A stretch of 64,000 bases of DNA, from contig NZ_CP012100.1 of NCBI RefSeq assembly GCF_001182785.1, forward strand, positions 434,001 to 498,000, read 5' to 3'. Under the pieces are notes generated by a model. That model worked only from the letters and a program-made list of their open reading frames with translations, was not told where the DNA came from and did no database searches. The DNA comes from Bacillus thuringiensis. GTDB taxonomy: Bacteria; Bacillota; Bacilli; Bacillales; Bacillaceae_G. Positions 7,816 through 16,217 of this stretch are shown piece after piece (the stretch's first letter is position 1; each line of letters begins with the position of its first letter). Both the position numbers and the translations under genes were made by a program.

Positions 7816-9356
7816 GAGAAGGATCTATTTCTTTAATCAGAATGTTGGGAAGCTATTTCCAAGTGGGGAATAATGCTCCTAATTTAATTGTTTATATGAA
7901 AAAAAGAGAATCTTCGTCTTATGTACAAATACAACATCGTGTAATGGGCCTGGAAGTGCAGGAGAACGCAGATCAGTTCGCAAGTACATTTTCTATTACC
8001 TTTGCTAATGAATATGGGCAAATGGCACCTGATAACTGGTATGGTAAGTTTTCTTCCATTCAAGAATGGTTTTACAACAGTGAAGTAACAAACACAAACC
8101 AACTATATCCGCAGACTGAATTTAAGGTTTCTATCGGTTATGGTGAAGAAGCTTTACCGTATATACATGGTTTTGTATCTGACATAAAGGTGAATGCCGA
8201 AAGCGGCACAATATCAGTTACCTGCACAACATCTTATAAAAAGGTTCTACAAAAATCAGTAATTCCAACGCGGGGATCAGATGAAATTGTTGCACCTACC
8301 GGTAATGTGTATGATGTAGTGAAATTCTTCCTTGAAAAAGCAGGAGTTACATTACACGGAAGTAGGGTAAACATTCCCGGTACAAATCAAAGCTGGATTA
8401 TTGAAGGGGCAACAGGAAAGAGATTTCAAAAATGGGATGAGATTGTTCGAGATATCATAGATACAACATTCCATTATATTAAACACGAACCAGACGGAAG
8501 TTGTACATTTATGAAAATGCCAGACTATGCAATTAATGAGCCTGCAAAGTTTAGTTTTAGAGAAGGCGAAAACCTTATCTCTTTAGATATGCAGCTAACT
8601 GACCAGGATATAAGTAATAGCATTGTTGTTAAATGCGGAGATTATGCAAACGGATTTCTTAATTCGTTTCTATTAAAAAATGTATCGCAGGGTGATTTAC
8701 GAGAGGAAATGATAGAAGTTCCTTGGGCGACAACGTTCTTTGCAAGAAGAGCGGTTGCTGCAGCTTATCATTTAAAAGCAATCCAGAAGTTCAGAACATT
8801 AACTGTAGCGGTCATTGGAGATCCAAGGATTCAATTATTCGATGTGGTTTCTGTTTACAATAGAGATTCTGGGCAACAATGGAACTACTTTGTTAAAGGA
8901 ATTAATACCATGATATCTGCTGATGATGGATTCTATCAAACTTTAGATTTATCTGTTAACTATGGGTATGAACCAGCTCCATATACAGATATAACTGGTA
9001 TTACAGTAAATGTAGATACATTACGTTTAAAACTTTGGGATTGGGATGTAGAGGATGGCGATTTATTAAATATTTACTGTAATGATAAATTAATCGAAGA
9101 AAATTATTTCATCCGAAACAATCCGACGTATGTTGATATTCCGCTTGAATATGGCGTGAATATTATCGTATTTGAAGCAGTGCGAAACCCTAAAGGAATT
9201 CTTACAGGACGTTTGCAAGTACTAGATAAGCAAAATAATATCTTGTTTGATTATGGTTCGTTACCAGATTTATCATTTCCTCGGGTAAATCAAAACAAAG
9301 ATCACTATTATATCCAACGACCAGCAAAAACTTGGTCTGTTACGAGGGTAAATTAG
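7812..9356 (+). CDS. Tail hub / baseplate protein (gp27-like, XkdQ-like)
   Basis: A 514-residue protein starting at GTG 7812, ten bases after GGAG and overlapping the previous stop. Residues ~1-380 fit tail-hub proteins: an early 'TFANEYGQMAPDNWYGKF', then 'VSIGYG...IHGFVSDIKV', and 'WDEIVRDIIDTTF'. The last ~130 residues form a separate beta-sandwich with an acidic loop (LWDWDVEDGDLLNIY) that looks like a divalent-ion-binding extension. Such an addition may be a receptor- or sugar-contact domain; this is inference. Confidence 0.7.
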   Translation: MREGSISLIRMLGSYFQVGNNAPNLIVYMKKRESSSYVQIQHRVMGLEVQENADQFASTFSITFANEYGQMAPDNWYGKFSSIQEWFYNSEVTNTNQLYPQTEFKVSIGYGEEALPYIHGFVSDIKVNAESGTISVTCTTSYKKVLQKSVIPTRGSDEIVAPTGNVYDVVKFFLEKAGVTLHGSRVNIPGTNQSWIIEGATGKRFQKWDEIVRDIIDTTFHYIKHEPDGSCTFMKMPDYAINEPAKFSFREGENLISLDMQLTDQDISNSIVVKCGDYANGFLNSFLLKNVSQGDLREEMIEVPWATTFFARRAVAAAYHLKAIQKFRTLTVAVIGDPRIQLFDVVSVYNRDSGQQWNYFVKGINTMISADDGFYQTLDLSVNYGYEPAPYTDITGITVNVDTLRLKLWDWDVEDGDLLNIYCNDKLIEENYFIRNNPTYVDIPLEYGVNIIVFEAVRNPKGILTGRLQVLDKQNNILFDYGSLPDLSFPRVNQNKDHYYIQRPAKTWSVTRVN

Positions 9357-9366
9357 GGGTGATTCA

Positions 9367-9750
9367 ATGATAATGCAAAAAAACTTATATGATCCTATTA
9401 TGTATTTAATGAAAGGGTTAATTGATAGGGAATTTTACAGCGGTGGAAAACCAATACCTGGTAATGATCCAAATGAGGTATTTAAAGGAGGCATGACCGA
9501 AGGATATACGCTTATTCGTGATGGTGCTCGTTTATCTGCAGTCGATGGAGATAAATATTTACACTATGATTTAGCTTTTAATGCACACAGCATGCTAGAA
9601 AAGGTTCTTGTCTCTCATAAAGTAACAGGAAAAGAAATGGAGATACAATTAATATACAATGCACAAAAGCAATTAGAACGTGTGCAACCGAGACTTCTTA
9701 ATAAAGGTAATGGTATACTATCTGATTTAACAATTCCCGATGTGTCGTAA
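9367..9750 (+). CDS. Small baseplate/tail protein, unknown
   Basis: A 127-residue protein with AGGGGTGA in front of the ATG. It is predicted alpha/beta with no signal peptide or membrane segment, and I do not recognise a family. It lies between the hub and two jelly-roll-like paralogues, so a baseplate role is likely. Its stop codon lies inside a terminator-like hairpin. Confidence 0.5.
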   Translation: MIMQKNLYDPIMYLMKGLIDREFYSGGKPIPGNDPNEVFKGGMTEGYTLIRDGARLSAVDGDKYLHYDLAFNAHSMLEKVLVSHKVTGKEMEIQLIYNAQKQLERVQPRLLNKGNGILSDLTIPDVS

Positions 9751-9771
9751 TGATGCACGGGAATTTTTTAA
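9732..9771 (+). terminator. Hairpin terminator overlapping a stop codon
   Basis: AATTCCCG (9732-9739) pairs with CGGGAATT (9758-9765), with weaker inner pairs, and runs into TTTTTT. It is the second internal terminator-like site of the late operon. Confidence 0.65.
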
Positions 9772-9794
9772 TACAAGAAAAAGGGTGATTGCTC

Positions 9795-10169
9795 TTGTTT
9801 GAAACAACCTATTTAGCCGGTGGTCGATTAGATCCACCTTTTCATCCAACAAAAACAGAACCATTCGTACCTGGATTCATTATGGATTCCACATCATATA
9901 AAACGGATGAAGTGAAATATATATTACCTGCAGACATGGAGATTTACGCAATTAGTGTTAGTTCTTCCATTTACGAATTAGATGATAAATGGGATTTAAT
10001 CGTGAATGGACAAACTGTTTGCCAAGATATTTATACAAAGCGTCTTCCAGAAGGGATGCATTTTATGGTTTATAAAGCGGTTAAAGCAGGAGATACAATT
10101 GTATTCCGATTCCATAACCAAGGAATTCTTGATAAAACTGTTTGGTTTGAATTGCACTTTTTAAGATAA
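9795..10169 (+). CDS. Baseplate/fibre protein, paralogue A
   Basis: About 124 residues from TTG 9795, chosen because AAGGGTG lies eight bases upstream; the TTG at 9789 is too close. The protein is paralogous to the next gene: both begin ...Y-hydrophobic-AGGR-D-P followed by PTKTEPF, share 'DLIVNGQ/NLFINGQ' and 'LPEGM/VPEGF', and end in a final strand ending 'LR'. It is a short beta-sandwich-like protein of unknown binding target. The tandem pair suggests a gene duplication within the adsorption apparatus. Confidence 0.55.
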   Translation: MFETTYLAGGRLDPPFHPTKTEPFVPGFIMDSTSYKTDEVKYILPADMEIYAISVSSSIYELDDKWDLIVNGQTVCQDIYTKRLPEGMHFMVYKAVKAGDTIVFRFHNQGILDKTVWFELHFLR

Positions 10170-10181
10170 GGAGGCGTACTT

Positions 10182-10559
10182 ATGAGTTTTGCAATTAATT
10201 ATATGGCTGGTGGAAGATTCGACGCGCCTTACTTCCCGACAAAAACAGAGCCATTCATACAAGGGCGTAGGGTTGGTATTCATGATGAAATTCATATAGA
10301 TAAGTTTTCATTACCATTCGAAACAGAAATGATTGCTTTTTCTGTTGCTGCTTCACATTACAGTGATTCGGACTACTGGAATTTATTTATTAATGGCCAA
10401 CAAGTGTTTAAAGAGGTTTATGTAAAAGATGTGCCGGAGGGATTTAATTTCTCTATTGTAAAACCTATACCTGCTAATGCCGAGTTAAAGTTCGAATACC
10501 ACAATGCATCTGCAGAGAAAAAAGCTATATGGCTTAATTACCAACTATTAAGAGATTAG
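10182..10559 (+). CDS. Baseplate/fibre protein, paralogue B
   Basis: 125 residues, start ATG behind AAGGAGG. It is the second member of the tandem pair and aligns with the previous gene over its whole length (AGGRFDAP, PTKTEPF, INGQQVFKEVYVKDVPEGF). It is beta-rich without a transmembrane segment. It probably decorates the tail tip next to its partner; the divergence suggests distinct subunits rather than a recent copy. Confidence 0.55.
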   Translation: MSFAINYMAGGRFDAPYFPTKTEPFIQGRRVGIHDEIHIDKFSLPFETEMIAFSVAASHYSDSDYWNLFINGQQVFKEVYVKDVPEGFNFSIVKPIPANAELKFEYHNASAEKKAIWLNYQLLRD

Positions 10560-10572
10560 GAGCGTGAAATAG

Positions 10573-11916
10573 ATGGCATACGTTGAGAAAATGTATACAG
10601 AAGGCGAATTCCAAGACGAAATCGTTAAATTGGTAATCGCTAACGGATGGAAGAAAGTAAAATCGTTTTTCAGAGCTGTTTATCCGGATTTAGACGTAAA
10701 ATCTGACGATGATACAAAATTTGAATTTGGCATGAGTAAGCACATGTTAGTGAAGAATAAAAGCGGTTCTATTTATGGAATTGCTCAAATTTCAAAATGG
10801 TCCCTTAAAAAGTCAGAGATTAAATACAACTTCACAAATGAAGAAGGAAAGAAAGCTTTTGCCGAAGACGGTAAAAAACGTTTAGAAAGCGGCAGAGATC
10901 GTTCTTGTTTTTATGTTTACATGATTGAAAAAGAACCAAGCGTTGCAGATGAGGGTGTTCTTGTTCTTCCTTATGAATCTAATAAATTCGAAAAAACATT
11001 ATTAGATGTTGAATTAACTAAAATAACAGTTACTACAAGAGTAAATAGTGGTAGTACTTACAAAGTTTACTCCTATGATGAAGCAGAGACACAAGTCATG
11101 ATGTCTCCTTGGGTAAAAGTAACATTACGAAATACAAATTTACAAGGTATCAATGCTCAAACAAACTGGTGGCCAGATTCATTGGTCCGAATTAATGGCC
11201 AAGTTGATGAAAGTCGTGTTGTTTTATTAATACAAGCTGATAATACACCAGCCTTTGAAAACAATGTAGTTCCAGTTACACCGCTTTATATGGGGCAATT
11301 AGAAAGTTATGCTAACGACGATACATTAGGGGATGCATTATGGGCAGGAACCGCATTTGATACTGGAAACGAAGCAGCATCACACAAATTCGATTTTAAT
11401 GACACAAAACCATATAGAAACGTAGAAAACTATATGCCTGTCATGAAGTCTTATCCGCGTTCTCCTGGTAATGGTATTGATAACGTAATTATTAAACGTT
11501 CACGACTGGGAGCAAGGTACCAGGCTCACTTTATTGCATGGAATGTAGCGCCTAATGCAATGCCACCAGATCGCGTTGGTAAAGATGGCGGTCAATATTC
11601 ACTAGCATGGCAATCTCAAGATAATGACGAATACAAATATCAATTTAATCCGTCTGTTTATAGTAATAAAGTACATACTTCACGCGCTTATATTGTTCAT
11701 CCAGACGAAGGTGTACGTGGGTATTTACCTTATATGATCCTATTGTCTCCACTAGGTCTATTAAATGGCGATAGGTTAAAGGTTAGGAAGAATACTTGTC
11801 CGGATTCACACGACATTTACAAATTCTTTAATGTAGATGCTATTTCACCAATTACAAAAAGACCTGCTACGGCATATCGTCCTGCTGGATTAGGTATTTT
11901 CGAGAAAACAGTATAA
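10573..11916 (+). CDS. Baseplate/receptor-binding scaffold protein, paralogue 1
   Basis: A 447-residue protein with an AGGAG site. An N-terminal helix ends in '-ANGWKKVKSFF', followed by beta domains. The C-terminal half shares signature segments with the next gene: VTPLYMGQLESY, then FNPSVYSNK, then IVHPDEGVRGYL, and a final 'PATAYRPAGLGIFEK'. These conserved blocks suggest a common tail-tip fold. I cannot name a family; the role in baseplate or adsorption is inferred from neighbours. Confidence 0.5.
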   Translation: MAYVEKMYTEGEFQDEIVKLVIANGWKKVKSFFRAVYPDLDVKSDDDTKFEFGMSKHMLVKNKSGSIYGIAQISKWSLKKSEIKYNFTNEEGKKAFAEDGKKRLESGRDRSCFYVYMIEKEPSVADEGVLVLPYESNKFEKTLLDVELTKITVTTRVNSGSTYKVYSYDEAETQVMMSPWVKVTLRNTNLQGINAQTNWWPDSLVRINGQVDESRVVLLIQADNTPAFENNVVPVTPLYMGQLESYANDDTLGDALWAGTAFDTGNEAASHKFDFNDTKPYRNVENYMPVMKSYPRSPGNGIDNVIIKRSRLGARYQAHFIAWNVAPNAMPPDRVGKDGGQYSLAWQSQDNDEYKYQFNPSVYSNKVHTSRAYIVHPDEGVRGYLPYMILLSPLGLLNGDRLKVRKNTCPDSHDIYKFFNVDAISPITKRPATAYRPAGLGIFEKTV

Positions 11917-11930
11917 AGGAGTGGACTTAT

Positions 11931-13667
11931 ATGTGGTTTGATAAAGTCGTATATTTACAGACATTACCGCAAGAATTAGAAAAACTATTTGCTGATAACG
12001 GTTGGAAACGAACGCTATTTTTCCAAATTAAGAGCGGTATTTCAAAATTTATTGATGTAAGGTTGTTTGAATCATTAGGAAGTGATGGAGAACGTAGAAG
12101 ATTCGGTATAGCAAATGCGTATGATACTGCTGATTCTGATTTCACTGATAGTCGGTTTATTTCGGCAGATTCTCCATTAGGTAAATTAGGGATGGGGGAT
12201 GGAGTGAAGAAAGACTTCTTCATCCCTGTTTCTCCTGTTCTTGGCCCTTCTGTCATTGTATATGTAAATGGGTTTGAGCAAGAAAAGAGTAAATATAAGG
12301 TGGATGCAACTACAGGTAAAGTAACATTCACTACTGCTATTGCAAAAGGCGATAAAGTAACATGCGAATACAGATTAGCTACCAACACATATGAGCCGAA
12401 CAATGACATGTTGCTATTTACTTTTAATCGATATTTTATCGAAAAAGAGATTCTTGCTGGTGATAAATTAGGTGAATTAGGAAAAGGAGATGGAACGAAA
12501 AAGAACTTTGCATTGCCATTTCCTAACTTTGATGAAAGTAGAACGATAGTTTACAAAAATAATACTATTGTTGATCCAAGCGAGTACTCGTTCACTGAAA
12601 AAGAAATTGTATTTAAAACAGCACCTGCAGCAGATATAACAATTAAGGTTTCCGGTATTTATTTCTTATTACCAAAAGAAGATGGAACACTGGATGCATT
12701 AACAGCAAAAACAAACTTTGATGTACAAAAGATGGAAAGTATTATGGGCGAAGTTTATTCTACGATTAATTTTGTGAATCCATCCCCTTATACATCAATT
12801 AGTTTTACACCAGAGCAGCGTTTCTCTAAAGAGCTAAATCGTGACTCTGTTGTTTATCTATACGGGAATGCAAACAAGGACCGCTTGATTATGTTTATGC
12901 GTGTAGATCCAACGCCAAATCCAGTTCGTGCATTATTCGTTCCGTTGTATATCGGGAAATTATATACATTCGATGTTGCACCAAGAAAAAACATGATTAT
13001 TTTAAGTGGCTGTAGACCAGGTGATCAATTTGTATATTCACAAAATAAGAAAATCGGTAACGCGCCACTTGATTACGGTTCTGATACATCAAACGGGAAC
13101 GAAACGGTCCAATTATCGCAATCAAGTACAGGAGCAATGTACCAACACCATTACTTAGCTTTCATTACACATGATATGTCAGTAGATAGTGGGCAAGGAC
13201 GCTTTAATCCATCCGTTTATAGTGGTAAATACCATTTATCTCAAATTTATATTGTGCATCCTAATGATGGCTATGTTGGGAAGTTGGATGATGTATATGC
13301 GGTTCATCCGAAGAATATCCAGCAAGCCGACGAACTAGAAATTGAGAAAACGGTTGTAGATGAAGTAATTGGAAAAGGCGATGGGCACCGTAAAGTATTT
13401 CATTTAGAACATAAGTCAAAGGGCGAAACGTTAAGACTATTCATTTCATGTAAAGAAGTAGAAAAAACGGATTATGTATACAATGCAGAAGATAAGACCG
13501 TTACATTTAAAGAAGCACCGGTTATTGGTTCTGAAATCACAGGCGCTTATGAAATGGCTCAATTATATCGTTACACATTACCAACAACGCCTGTTTGTCC
13601 TATGACACAAGCAAAAGCAACACCATTTAATCCAATTGGTTTAGCAATCTACAAAGAAGATATTTAA
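11931..13667 (+). CDS. Baseplate/receptor-binding protein, paralogue 2 with inserted modules
   Basis: A 578-residue protein (AAAGGAG site) built on the same scaffold as the preceding gene: helix to '-DNGWKRTLFF', then VPLYIGKLY, FNPSVYSGK, IVHPNDGYVGKL and a final FNPIGLAIYKE. Three copies of a ~65-residue beta module have been added (around residues 82-150, 178-245 and 480-548). Each starts 'G-x-GDG-x-x-K-x-F' and ends with a strand, 'VTF-x-x-A', then a Tyr-containing strand. This GDG module is common in phage fibres. The insertion shows modular growth of one paralogue. Confidence 0.5.
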   Translation: MWFDKVVYLQTLPQELEKLFADNGWKRTLFFQIKSGISKFIDVRLFESLGSDGERRRFGIANAYDTADSDFTDSRFISADSPLGKLGMGDGVKKDFFIPVSPVLGPSVIVYVNGFEQEKSKYKVDATTGKVTFTTAIAKGDKVTCEYRLATNTYEPNNDMLLFTFNRYFIEKEILAGDKLGELGKGDGTKKNFALPFPNFDESRTIVYKNNTIVDPSEYSFTEKEIVFKTAPAADITIKVSGIYFLLPKEDGTLDALTAKTNFDVQKMESIMGEVYSTINFVNPSPYTSISFTPEQRFSKELNRDSVVYLYGNANKDRLIMFMRVDPTPNPVRALFVPLYIGKLYTFDVAPRKNMIILSGCRPGDQFVYSQNKKIGNAPLDYGSDTSNGNETVQLSQSSTGAMYQHHYLAFITHDMSVDSGQGRFNPSVYSGKYHLSQIYIVHPNDGYVGKLDDVYAVHPKNIQQADELEIEKTVVDEVIGKGDGHRKVFHLEHKSKGETLRLFISCKEVEKTDYVYNAEDKTVTFKEAPVIGSEITGAYEMAQLYRYTLPTTPVCPMTQAKATPFNPIGLAIYKEDI

Positions 13668-13688
13668 GCATAAGGGGGTAGCAGAAGA

Positions 13689-16202
13689 ATGAGTGAAAAA
13701 GTTTATTCTATTGCTTCCCCTTCTATATGTACCAAAGAAAAAAGTCATGTTGTTGTCGTTGGTTCTGGACCTAATTGGAATGAAAAAGTTTATTCTTTTT
13801 CTATTACACCAGCAAATACAGAAAACAAAAATGATGTTGATTATCCAATTTGCATTGCTCCCTATACGAGATATAAGGCTGTTAAAGAAGATAACGCAGG
13901 AGTAACTGCCATAAAAGTAAGGGCAAAAGGGATGTTAACAGATGTTATAGAGAATGCATTGCGACAAATAGAGGTAGAAGCCTATATTTCAAATACAACT
14001 GATTTTGATTTAAATCGAAATATAAATGTGGCCAACATTGAAATGCAGCATTCGCAACGAATGGACAGTATTTCTGTTCAACTAATTTCTGCAGAAGAAT
14101 CACCACAACATAGACGAATTTTCGATATAAACCATATCGAAGGGGTAGAGAGCACAAAACCAAACGAGATAGAAGCAATGGTACACGCTTCTGATAAAAC
14201 AAATCTCATAACGAATGAATACGAAGCTGCACCGATCATAAATCAGGATTTACTAAAAGGTAAGTTACGTGAATTCGCTGCAGGTGTAGAAGTATTACCG
14301 GAATGGGTAAATGTTGCGCGTATTGTATACGGTGAGGGTTTCTATAATGAACTTATGGCTGTCAGAGTTACAAAGGATTATAAAGCTGTATCAATGCATA
14401 ATGACGCAAGCGATATTGTTACCAGGGAGCTAAAAGCTACACATGCAGAAGTTACTTTATCTACAGTAGTTCCAAATATATTACCTGTATCTATTATCGA
14501 AAAGGAAACTGGTGATATACAGCAAAAAGAAATACTTCTTCATGCTCCGGCACAATTCGAATTTAGTACAAAAGAGCGAGAAGTTAAAGGAACCATAGAA
14601 GAATTTGATTTGTTCAATGGTATGGGTATACCGGTTTATCTTCCGGATTATGATTTATTTGCTCGTATGCAAAGAGACATTGAAACATCTATCGTTAAAC
14701 AATATGAGTTGAATCGCGTAGAAGAAATTGAAAATGTGGACTTGCTTCCTTATGAAGATATTGAAAGCGCGTATTTAATTCGTAAGATCGATGTAGCGCA
14801 AATTAACCTGGATCACTATATTCGAACAAAGGAACTTGCTGCAGATGTTATTGCAAGTAATGAAGTAAGCAAGAAAATAAATATATTTGATTCTGGAAGA
14901 AATGAATCTGCATCATTTACAAGAACAAAAGAACAGTATGCGAATGTAGTTACAACACACACATTTGAACGTATTGTAGAAACACTTGACTCTGTTTATG
15001 CCGATCAACAAGAATTCGCCAATAAAGAACATGTATTTACAGCAGCTGTAGAGGGAGGGCAAGAAGTTAAAAATGCTTCACGGGTATTATCTGTTAAAGA
15101 TATTTCCATAACTGACGACGCAAAGAAATCGCAAAACATATTTGAAATACAGACAATCGTCGGAGAAGAAGCAGAGAGATTACATGAAATAAATGCTGAT
15201 ATTACTGCTGCAGATTATTCTCATCGTATCTTAAAAGTATTACAAGGCGTATCGCCAGACTTTACTTTTGCAGAAGTGAAAAATGAGCTGCAAGCAACTG
15301 TAGTTGAACTGGATTATGCAGATAAAGAAGATACTGCATTGCTTACACATATAGATGAAATTTCTTTATTCGAATTAAAAGAACTCTTCATTAGTACCCA
15401 TGTAGATACTGATGAAGTTGCCAATAAAACAGAAAAAGAATTAGAAGCTATCATAGAAGAGTTTGATTTATTTGAGGGCCTTGGTATCCCCGTATATCTT
15501 CCAGAATTCGATTTGTTTGGTCGTGTTCAAAAAGAACTAGAAACACGTATTTCCTTACTTAATGATTCATCTAAATCATTAAATGTGATGCAAATGAAGC
15601 TAAATCAAACAATTGAATCTGAAAAAGCAATGAAAGAACATACAACTATAGTAATTGAAGAAGTAGCTTCTGACATCATTCCAGTTATCTTAGATGCTGA
15701 ACATATATTATTAGACTTTTCTTATAAACAAGTTACACAACAAGCCTTTATTACGGAGCAACAGTCCTTTAACTTTATACGTGAATTTGAAGGTGGAATT
15801 ATTTCTGACATAACACCAGCTGTTAAAGAAGTTATAACAACAGATACAAATGTAATTGAAACTGTAGATGTAGTAAGGGAATCTGAACGATATGCAATCG
15901 TTAGTGAAAAAGAATTATTAGAAAGACGGGCTAGTGTAGAAGTTGTAGTTAATGAAGTAGGTATATTTGATAGGGAACATGAATTAGGAAGCGTTATAGA
16001 GGAATATGAACGATTTGAACGTACACCAGAACGAGAATCAGTTCTAGAGGATAATGAACTATTCAAAATGGAGAGAGTGCTAGATACAGTAAAACCAGAT
16101 GAATTAATAGTTATCGAAAAGGAAAATGATGATCCGAAGTTATGGCTGCGTCATAGCCGTCAATCTTGGTGGACAAATTCAAACTGGAAGAAAACGAGAT
16201 AA
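13689..16202 (+). CDS. Large acidic tail protein with internal repeats
   Basis: An 837-residue protein, AAGGGGGT site. It is very rich in Glu, Asp, Val and Ile and has no evident catalytic motif. A near-duplicate block 'EEFDLF-G-GIPVYLP-DLF-R-Q' occurs twice (about residues 307-340 and 591-624), and a weaker acidic copy lies near 755-785. The C-terminus turns basic and aromatic (RHSRQSWWTNSNWKKTR), which could be a docking peptide. Decayed copies of this gene's 3' end occur before the second and third fibre genes. Function unknown; probably a structural rod or spacer of the adsorption apparatus. Confidence 0.5.
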   Translation: MSEKVYSIASPSICTKEKSHVVVVGSGPNWNEKVYSFSITPANTENKNDVDYPICIAPYTRYKAVKEDNAGVTAIKVRAKGMLTDVIENALRQIEVEAYISNTTDFDLNRNINVANIEMQHSQRMDSISVQLISAEESPQHRRIFDINHIEGVESTKPNEIEAMVHASDKTNLITNEYEAAPIINQDLLKGKLREFAAGVEVLPEWVNVARIVYGEGFYNELMAVRVTKDYKAVSMHNDASDIVTRELKATHAEVTLSTVVPNILPVSIIEKETGDIQQKEILLHAPAQFEFSTKEREVKGTIEEFDLFNGMGIPVYLPDYDLFARMQRDIETSIVKQYELNRVEEIENVDLLPYEDIESAYLIRKIDVAQINLDHYIRTKELAADVIASNEVSKKINIFDSGRNESASFTRTKEQYANVVTTHTFERIVETLDSVYADQQEFANKEHVFTAAVEGGQEVKNASRVLSVKDISITDDAKKSQNIFEIQTIVGEEAERLHEINADITAADYSHRILKVLQGVSPDFTFAEVKNELQATVVELDYADKEDTALLTHIDEISLFELKELFISTHVDTDEVANKTEKELEAIIEEFDLFEGLGIPVYLPEFDLFGRVQKELETRISLLNDSSKSLNVMQMKLNQTIESEKAMKEHTTIVIEEVASDIIPVILDAEHILLDFSYKQVTQQAFITEQQSFNFIREFEGGIISDITPAVKEVITTDTNVIETVDVVRESERYAIVSEKELLERRASVEVVVNEVGIFDREHELGSVIEEYERFERTPERESVLEDNELFKMERVLDTVKPDELIVIEKENDDPKLWLRHSRQSWWTNSNWKKTR

Positions 16203-16217
16203 AGAGAGAGTGATAAA

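Noticed and set aside
11927..12409. Minus-strand ORF of 160 codons opposite a baseplate gene
   Set aside because: It overlaps the 578-residue gene completely, and nothing supports minus-strand transcription within the late operon.
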